DNA of 14,488 nucleotides from Anaerolineaceae bacterium UBA6133 (lineage in GTDB: Bacteria; Chloroflexota; Anaerolineae; Anaerolineales; Anaerolineaceae). The notes beneath the pieces are model-generated. The model was given only the letters and a program-made list of their open reading frames with translations. It made no database searches and was not told the DNA's origin. Location: positions 1-14,488 of the forward strand of contig DIVL01000069.1 of NCBI GenBank assembly GCA_002435825.1. The letters run 5' to 3'. The position numbers were made by a program, and so were the translations under genes. Shown one piece after another: positions 7,299-12,228 of this stretch. The first letter of the stretch is position 1, and each line of letters opens with the position of its first letter.

Positions 7299-8264
7299 CT
7301 AATTGATCCAGTAGAACTGGAGCAACTTCTCCCTGATGGCAGGGTAATTGGGGAAAAGCACAGAAGCCCCGCCGTAGGTGGTGCCAGGAACTGCGTCATC
7401 AGGGGTTAACCTGTAGGTGGTGAAGTTCATATCCGCGAATTTACTCGCGGGCAAGGCATACAGGATGGAATCCGAGAAGTTCATGTCCGTCTGGACGGTT
7501 CTGAAAATCGCCCGGAGGACATTGTCCAAATTCAGGATCTCTGAGGGTTGCAGTGCTTTCTTTGCCATCGCCTGGATCACTTCCTGTGCACGGCGTGTGC
7601 GGTCGAAATCGGATGAATTCAGGCGCGCGCGCACGTACCAGAGCGCTTCGTCCGAGTTCATCGGCACTTCACCCGGCTCCACCACGCACCAGCCCGAATC
7701 GTTCATGTGGCATTCGTCTTCCATGTGCTCACCGACGGTAACGACAATCCCGTCCAACACATCGATCAAATGCTTAAAGCCCTGGAAGTCCACCATGGCA
7801 TAGTGGTCGGGTCTAAATCCAAAATTGGCCGCAAAAGTATCGCTCAGCCCCTGCCAGTCGCCAAAAGGAAAGGCGGTATTCAGGCGCTGTTCGCCCAAGG
7901 CAGGGATGTTGACCCACAAATCGCGTGGAAACGAGATCAGGTGTACCTCGTTGGTACGGGTGTTCAACCCCAGCAGCAGCATCACATCAGTGCGATAACC
8001 TAACTCGGGACGATAATCCGAGCCCAGCAGCAGGATCGTTTTGACCTCATTGGGGATCGGAATCGCGTCGGGGTTGTTGGCAAGCCAGGGGTCTTCCGCG
8101 TTCCTATCCGGCGCATGCCATAAGTTGGTCAGGAAGCCGGGATTGCCGTCGCGCATCTCATTGACGCTCAGAACAGCCAGCAAAACAAAAATCAGGGCAG
8201 CCAAAACGAGCAGGATGCCCCATGGAAACCGGTGTTTCCGTTGGTTTTTAACGGTGTATGTCAT
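7299..8264 (-). CDS. LytR-CpsA-Psr (LCP) family protein 1
   Basis: A 321-residue membrane-anchored protein with a cytoplasmic basic N-terminus, one helix at about 14-33 and an extracytoplasmic LCP domain at about 75-240. Key LCP residues are visible: GSDYR (81-85), RTDVMLL (91-97), SFPRDLWV (111-118), RLNTAF (127-132) and the Arg-rich block beginning YVRARLNSSDFDRTRRAQ (210-227). LCP enzymes transfer lipid-linked glycopolymers to peptidoglycan or proteins in other bacteria; the acceptor here is unknown. Between the third and fourth blocks is an insertion with Cys185 and Cys193 (DECHMNDSGWC), which LCP protein 2 shares. GAAGAG lies just before the ATG. The gene starts 25 nt after the recombinase-like gene, so the pair probably forms one transcript. 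Family call secure, substrate unknown. Confidence 0.92.
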   Translation of the reverse strand: MTYTVKNQRKHRFPWGILLVLAALIFVLLAVLSVNEMRDGNPGFLTNLWHAPDRNAEDPWLANNPDAIPIPNEVKTILLLGSDYRPELGYRTDVMLLLGLNTRTNEVHLISFPRDLWVNIPALGEQRLNTAFPFGDWQGLSDTFAANFGFRPDHYAMVDFQGFKHLIDVLDGIVVTVGEHMEDECHMNDSGWCVVEPGEVPMNSDEALWYVRARLNSSDFDRTRRAQEVIQAMAKKALQPSEILNLDNVLRAIFRTVQTDMNFSDSILYALPASKFADMNFTTYRLTPDDAVPGTTYGGASVLFPNYPAIREKLLQFYWIN

Positions 8265-8289
8265 ATTCTCTTCAATTCAATGTGGTTTT

Positions 8290-9234
8290 TTAGACCGTGT
8301 CGCCTTCAGCTGTCTCTTCAGGAATGGGATAACCATTCTCTTGTGCCAGGCTGCGCAGTTTGTTGCTCACTTCGCGCCATTGCACCTTGGAAATGCCGAG
8401 TTTTTGGCGAATCTTGTCCTTCTCGACCCCGTTTGTGAGGTCAATCAGCGCGCTTGTCCAACGCAGCATGTCGAAGGAGATGTGTTTTTCCATTTTTGCG
8501 GCTTTGGTGATATCTTCCAAAAGGTATTCCAAACGGCGCTGTGACCAGGGAAAAACCTGGTCTTTGATCTGATACTTTTCTGCATAGTCCTGGTAGGCTG
8601 CCACCCAGTTTGCTGAAACTTCCACCTTGCGTTCCTTGTAGCGATAGCGCGATTGACCATAACGTACGTGGATATAAGCCTGGTCGGGGTTTTCGATCTC
8701 GAGATGATTGGTCATCAGGCTCAGGCATTCTCCCTTTTTCATGGCGGTTTCAAGCACAAGCAGCATCAGCGTATAAGGACGCGGGTCCCGGTTGGCGGCA
8801 GTCCGCAGTCCGTCGGCAGCATCGAGCGCATGGGTGTATTCGGAGGGAGTGAGCACGGTTGGAAGAGGGCTGATGACCGTCTTCTGGATCACTTTTTCAG
8901 CGGGGTCAGCATTGAGCACGCCGCCCTTAACCAGCCAGCGGAAAAACGACTTAAGAGAGGTGATTCGACGGGAGAGAGTTTTGGGGCTACAGGGGACATC
9001 GCGGTCTTTTTCGAGCCAGCCAAGGTAATCGTCAAGGTCTTTTGTGGTGATACTGCCGATGGTTTTATCAGTGGGCAAAAAGCTTTCCAGCAGCGCTAGA
9101 TCGGCTGTAAAGGCTTTGAGCGTATGATGAGACCTGCCCTGATCGCGCAGGTAGATTTTCCAAGCCTGGATTGCGGGCTGTAGGAGGGTGCTCTCCTGGA
9201 TGTGTGCGCTAACGACTTCAGATTGTGCGTTCAT
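8290..9234 (-). CDS. tyrosine-recombinase-fold protein lacking the catalytic residues
   Basis: A 314-residue protein laid out like XerC/XerD. An N-terminal SAM-like core-binding domain spans about 15-110 (TLKAFTADLALLESFL, TLSRRITSLKSFFRWL), with a C-terminal catalytic-type domain at 125-300. Aligning by eye to XerD, the first catalytic Arg is Lys166 (ETAMKKGECLSL), the HxLRH box reads DMLRW (255-259), so both His are gone and only Arg258 remains, the GH motif is GI (280-281), and the nucleophilic Tyr position is Ser290. A Lys at 200 or 203 may remain. Strand cleavage is therefore unlikely; DNA binding could persist. The ATG at 9234 is chosen for GGAG 5 nt upstream rather than the TTG at 9261. 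No att-like repeats or cargo genes flank it. It precedes LCP gene 1 by 25 nt and may be a regulator or a domesticated integrase. Confidence 0.8.
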   Translation of the reverse strand: MNAQSEVVSAHIQESTLLQPAIQAWKIYLRDQGRSHHTLKAFTADLALLESFLPTDKTIGSITTKDLDDYLGWLEKDRDVPCSPKTLSRRITSLKSFFRWLVKGGVLNADPAEKVIQKTVISPLPTVLTPSEYTHALDAADGLRTAANRDPRPYTLMLLVLETAMKKGECLSLMTNHLEIENPDQAYIHVRYGQSRYRYKERKVEVSANWVAAYQDYAEKYQIKDQVFPWSQRRLEYLLEDITKAAKMEKHISFDMLRWTSALIDLTNGVEKDKIRQKLGISKVQWREVSNKLRSLAQENGYPIPEETAEGDTV

Positions 9235-9239
9235 AATGA

Positions 9240-9243
9240 CTCC
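9240..9243 (-). promoter_or_regulatory. ribosome-binding site fixing the recombinase-like start
   Basis: GGAG on the minus strand, 5 nt before the ATG at 9234. It favours this start over the upstream TTG at 9261, which has no SD. Confidence 0.6.
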
Positions 9244-9389
9244 ATCGTTTCGTATAGTCAACTAATTGAAACTTAAGTCTAATCCGCAAGCAGGGGTTTG
9301 TCAACCGGGACAACTGGTATATAGCTGGCGATTGATTTGCGTTGGTCAGGTTCCTAATTTAGTTTTGACACCACAAGGTGTTTTCGTAG

Positions 9390-9414
9390 GTCAGGTTGCG
9401 CATTTCAACCTGAC
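9390..9414. repeat. perfect 9-bp inverted repeat (REP-like hairpin)
   Basis: GTCAGGTTG (9390-9398) and CAACCTGAC (9406-9414) pair perfectly around a 7-nt loop. A further copy of GGTCAGGTT stands at 9345-9353, 44 nt upstream, without its partner arm. The GGTCAGGTTG...CAACCTGAC pattern resembles short palindromic repeats found in many bacterial genomes. There is no T-run, so a terminator is unlikely. Confidence 0.6.
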
Positions 9415-9493
9415 GTCACACTCGCTGGCTTGCATAACATAAGGCCTAAATATCGTATTCATTTGATCAGGAGCACGATTGACAGTCATGCGG

Positions 9494-9670
9494 GTAGGGT
9501 AGGTTGGCGTCATAAAGCGTAGGCATGAGCACACCGGGATATAGCCTACCCACCGCAGCACGAGCAAATTGATTCATCAAATTTGTTTGTAAGGATGATG
9601 GCTGTTTTTGGTGGGTTGGCTATTTTGATGTTAAGACAGGACGAGATACTGCGACGCCAGCCCACCCTAC
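9494..9670. repeat. inverted-repeat element, copy A (177 bp, most complete)
   Basis: Outer arms at 9494-9511 and 9653-9670 are inverted repeats matching at 16 of 18 positions (left GTAGGGTAGGTTGGCGTC). Inner arms at 9542-9554 (TAGCCTACCCACC) and 9610-9622 (GGTGGGTTGGCTA) match at 12 of 13. The element codes for nothing. The nested arms can form one long or two short hairpins. No clear target-site duplication is visible. It is MITE-like or REP-like. Confidence 0.75.
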
Positions 9671-9731
9671 AAAGATCTTTGTTTATTTGTAAAAGCACTT
9701 TGCAGGTTATTAATTAAGCAAGTAGTTTGGC

Positions 9732-9959
9732 TCATCGTGCTCGAAGAGTATGGTGTCATGGTGTTCTTACCTGCCTGATTCTCTATAAAGCCTTCCCACC
9801 GACCCACTCCCGTCATCGCGAGGAGCGAAGCGACGTGGCGATCTAAACCTTCAGATCCGAATGACCCTCAACTGTTCACTCCAATACAGTTCCTGGGCGG
9901 TGGGTTGGCTATACAACATAGTTGCCAATCCAGCACTCTTTAACGCCAACACACCCTAC
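9732..9959. repeat. inverted-repeat element, copy C, interrupted
   Basis: The left part (9732-9759) matches the left part of copy B (9996-10023) at 27 of 28 bases. The inner left arm (9789-9800) lies at the same offset of 264 as in B. The inner right arm GGTGGGTTGGCTA is at 9899-9911, and the outer right end GCCAACACACCCTAC is at 9945-9959, 46 nt on, as in A and B. The arm-to-arm distance is 111 nt instead of 67-68, owing to about 44 nt of extra sequence in the loop. Confidence 0.68.
9812..9865. repeat. second REP-like repeat inside element C
   Basis: The stretch begins GTCATCGCGAGGAGCGAAGC and continues GACGTGGCGATCT. GATCT (9840-9844) pairs with AGATC (9853-9857), and the outer GTCAT (9812-9816) pairs with ATGAC (9861-9865). 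It resembles, from memory, the widespread palindromic repeat with core GCGAGGAGCGAAGCGACG seen in many unrelated bacterial genomes; here it looks shortened on the right. Confidence 0.6.
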
Positions 9960-9995
9960 GGATAAACCCTAACTCAAATCCAGTTCCAGGTCGGG

Positions 9996-10179
9996 TCATC
10001 GTGCTCGAAGAGTATGGCGTCATAAAGCATATGCAGGACCACACCAGGTTGTAGCCTACCCACCGCAGTACAAGCAAATCGATTCATCAACGTTGTACTT
10101 AAGGAAAATTGCTGTTTTGGTGGGTTGGCTAATTTGATGTCATGACAGAGCAAGGTGCTTTGAAGCCAACCCACCGACG
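9996..10179. repeat. inverted-repeat element, copy B (184 bp)
   Basis: From GGCGTCATAAAG (10016) to 10179 it aligns with copy A (9506-9670) with about one net indel. The inner arms TAGCCTACCCACC (10052-10064) and GGTGGGTTGGCTA (10119-10131) are identical to those of A. The right arm of the outer pair, AGCCAACCCACC (10164-10175), is also a perfect complement of the 12 bases at 10119-10130. The left outer arm seen in A is replaced by sequence shared only with copy C. Confidence 0.75.
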
Positions 10180-10208
10180 TAAGCTCAATCCTGGAAAATT
10201 ATTGCAAG

Positions 10209-10214
10209 TATAAT
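10209..10214 (+). promoter_or_regulatory. candidate metF promoter (-10 TATAAT)
   Basis: A consensus TATAAT 44 nt before the metF ATG, in an AT-rich stretch just beyond repeat copy B. No good -35 hexamer stands at 16-18 nt. The short leader shows no riboswitch-like structure. Confidence 0.4.
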
Positions 10215-10258
10215 TAATTGGTAAATTGCGAAAATAATAACTGATTAACAGGCGAAAC

Positions 10259-11143
10259 ATGAACATTTCAGATATTTTCAAACATAAAAAGGTCAGCTAC
10301 TCTTTGGAGATATTTCCTCCTAAAAAGGATAGTTCCTACAACGTTATTTACAACACCTTACTCCGCTTGCGGGGTTTACCAGCGGATTACATCAGCGTTA
10401 CCTACGGCGCGGGCGGCAGCTTGGCTCAAAGGGAGAAAACGGTGGAAATCGCTTCCCTGATCCGCACCAACTACCACATCGAACCAGTGGCGCATATTAC
10501 CTGCGTCAATTCAACCGAGCAGGATGTGATTGAGATACTTGAGAAACTCAAGGAAAACCAGGTGATGAACCTGATGGTCTTGCGCGGCGACATCAGTCCG
10601 GACGTGCCCCCCAAGGATGACTTCCGTTACGCCAGTGATCTGGCTGATTTTATTAAAAAGCGTGAGCCTGAATTCAATCTGATGGGAGCCTGCTACCCCG
10701 AAGGGCACTACCAGGCATCTTGTCTGGAAGAAGATGTGCAAAATCTGCATCACAAAATTGCCAATGGCGTTACACACCTTGTGACCCAGTTGTTTTTTGA
10801 CAACGAGGCATTTTACCGCTTCCGGGATATGGCGACTGCGCAGGGGATTGACGTGCCGATCGTGGCTGGGATCATGCCCATCACCAACCTCAGGCAGATC
10901 GAACGCACGGTGGCGCTATCGGGGGCGAGCGTGCCGGCAAAACTTTCGCGCTTGTTCAGTAAGTATGCCAACAAGCCCGATGCCCTGCGCGATGCCGGTA
11001 TTTTTTACGCCATCGAGCAAATCATGGACCTGATTGTTAATGACATCCGCGGCATCCACCTCTACACGATGAACAACGTGGAGACTGCCTACAAGATCAG
11101 CGAGGCAGTCCAAAACGTGATTATGGCGGAAAACCTGCCGTAA
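10259..11143 (+). CDS. metF: 5,10-methylenetetrahydrofolate reductase
   Basis: A 294-residue FAD-dependent TIM-barrel enzyme that reduces methylene-THF to methyl-THF, feeding methionine synthesis or, in anaerobes, one-carbon and acetyl-CoA metabolism. Visible family marks are SLEIFPPK with the catalytic Glu17, VTYGAGGS (47-54), VLRGD (107-111), GACYPEGH (143-150), TQLFFDNEAFYRF (176-188), AGIMPI (203-208) and HLYTMN (267-272). Length is normal. The ATG follows a weak AGGCGAA motif. The gene stands alone on the plus strand, between the repeat cluster and a strong terminator. Nothing in the window tells whether the electron donor is NAD(P)H, ferredoxin or a MetV partner; no metV-like gene is adjacent. 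Confidence 0.95.
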   Translation: MNISDIFKHKKVSYSLEIFPPKKDSSYNVIYNTLLRLRGLPADYISVTYGAGGSLAQREKTVEIASLIRTNYHIEPVAHITCVNSTEQDVIEILEKLKENQVMNLMVLRGDISPDVPPKDDFRYASDLADFIKKREPEFNLMGACYPEGHYQASCLEEDVQNLHHKIANGVTHLVTQLFFDNEAFYRFRDMATAQGIDVPIVAGIMPITNLRQIERTVALSGASVPAKLSRLFSKYANKPDALRDAGIFYAIEQIMDLIVNDIRGIHLYTMNNVETAYKISEAVQNVIMAENLP

Positions 11144-11145
11144 GC

Positions 11146-11173
11146 AAAAATGCCCGGAATTCCGGGCATTTTT
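11146..11173. terminator. perfect palindromic bidirectional terminator between metF and LCP gene 2
   Basis: A 28-bp perfect palindrome with arms AAAAATGCCCGGAA (11146-11159) and TTCCGGGCATTTTT (11160-11173). On either strand it gives a GC-rich stem followed by a run of T. It starts 3 nt after the metF stop and ends 15 nt from the stop of the convergent LCP gene, so it can serve both. Confidence 0.92.
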
Positions 11174-11188
11174 ATCCCTTGATAATCG

Positions 11189-12223
11189 CTATTCGTTGCG
11201 ATACAACGCTTCGTTGAGCATGTTTGAAATCGCATAGTAATCAGGCATCAGCACCATCGCCCCTTCGGCGGTGATCCAGTTGGAAACCATAGCAGGCGTA
11301 ACCGCGAATTTGTGCACATTTTCTGAGTTCATCAGTGATGACGCCATTGGCAGCAGCGGCAGGGCGTCCAGCAATTGCACATCCGTATCTACATACTCGC
11401 GGTAGAGACCGTAAAGCTCAGGCAGTTTGACAAGCATGTTGAGGTTGACCGCCTTGCGGAAAATTGCCATCACCACGTCCTGCGCGCGCCGGTTGCGATC
11501 AAAATCGCTGGTGGTCTTGCGGGACCGCGCGTACCAAAGCGCTTGCCCGCCGTCCATGTGCATTTCGCCAGGCTCAAGGATGCACCATCCAGACGGATTC
11601 GTCTCACAAGCATCCTGCAGCTCTTCAGTAACGTCTACATCGATCCCACCCAGGCTGTTGACAACGTCTTTGAAGCCATTGTAGTTGACCATCATGTAAT
11701 TATCCGGGCGGATGCCAAAGTTGACCTCGAAGGTTTGCGCCAGCAGTTCAAAGCCGCCCAAAGACCAGGCGGTGTTGATGCGATTGGACCAGTAGCCGGG
11801 GATGGTGACGTAAAGATCGCGCGGGAAGGAGATCAGGCTGACCGTTTTGTATTTGGGATTGATGGATGCCAGGATGATCACATCCGTGCGGAAGTTGTTG
11901 GCTCCGAAGTCATCCGCACCGAGCAGAAGGATGTTTAGCTGGTTTTCAGGCAGTTCACCTACCGGGATGATCGGCACGGGGGTTGGGGTGAGCACGGGTT
12001 GAGGAATGAGCTCGATGGTGCCGTCTTCGAGGATATTTGCGAATGAATTAGGTTGATAGGGAGTAGCTGTGATCTGGTAATCCCTGAAGCTGACAAGATA
12101 AGGGGAGGTGTCCGAACTTGCCATGGCTGCCACGATAACGCCCGCAAAAATAACCCCAACAAAAGCCAGGGTTGTGACGAATAAGACCGCGAGAGTGATG
12201 GATTGATGTTTTTTCAGGCGCAT
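11189..12223 (-). CDS. LytR-CpsA-Psr (LCP) family protein 2
   Basis: A 344-residue protein with an N-terminal helix (about 9-33), a Pro/Thr-rich linker (about 74-88) and an LCP domain (about 95-260). Blocks seen are LGADDFGANNFRTDVIIL (101-118), SFPRDLYV (132-139), RINTAW (148-153) and YARSRKTTSDFDRNRRAQ (231-248). It shares with LCP protein 1 the Cys-bearing insertion (Cys206, Cys214; DACETNPSGWC) followed by EPGE and ALWYxRxR. The ATG is 5 nt after the stop of the sensor-kinase-like gene, and a GGAG stands upstream, so translation is probably coupled. It likely acts at the outer membrane face on glycopolymer transfer; the substrate is unknown. The two LCP proteins differ enough that they are probably old paralogues, not a recent duplication. 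Confidence 0.92.
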   Translation of the reverse strand: MRLKKHQSITLAVLFVTTLAFVGVIFAGVIVAAMASSDTSPYLVSFRDYQITATPYQPNSFANILEDGTIELIPQPVLTPTPVPIIPVGELPENQLNILLLGADDFGANNFRTDVIILASINPKYKTVSLISFPRDLYVTIPGYWSNRINTAWSLGGFELLAQTFEVNFGIRPDNYMMVNYNGFKDVVNSLGGIDVDVTEELQDACETNPSGWCILEPGEMHMDGGQALWYARSRKTTSDFDRNRRAQDVVMAIFRKAVNLNMLVKLPELYGLYREYVDTDVQLLDALPLLPMASSLMNSENVHKFAVTPAMVSNWITAEGAMVLMPDYYAISNMLNEALYRNE

Positions 12224-12228
12224 AAGGC

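Larger units (their letters stand above)
9235..10258. other. about 1-kb gene-free region filled with repeats
   Basis: No reading frame here has a convincing start, ribosome-binding site or family resemblance. Small open frames, such as one on the minus strand at about 9974-10174, run through repeat copies and look accidental. The contents are listed separately: a perfect hairpin near 9390, three related inverted-repeat elements at 9494-9670, 9732-9959 and 9996-10179, a second REP-like repeat inside the middle element, and the metF promoter at the right end. The region lies between the divergently transcribed recombinase-like gene and metF. Confidence 0.8.

Noticed and set aside
9367..9386. 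Short hairpin ACACC-ACAA-GGTGT followed by TTTT as a plus-strand terminator
   Set aside because: The stem is only 5 bp and no plus-strand gene ends upstream; the neighbouring gene runs on the minus strand away from it.
9974..10174. 66-residue minus-strand open frame in the intergenic region
   Set aside because: It is formed almost entirely by repeat copy B, has no ribosome-binding site and no protein-family resemblance.
8290..10179. Active integron or integrative element centred on the recombinase-like gene
   Set aside because: The recombinase lacks its catalytic residues, there are no att-like direct repeats or tRNA gene nearby, and the neighbours are ordinary chromosomal genes.
9235..10258. 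CRISPR array
   Set aside because: The repeats are three divergent copies of about 180 bp at irregular distances with internal inverted arms, not short identical repeats with regular spacers.
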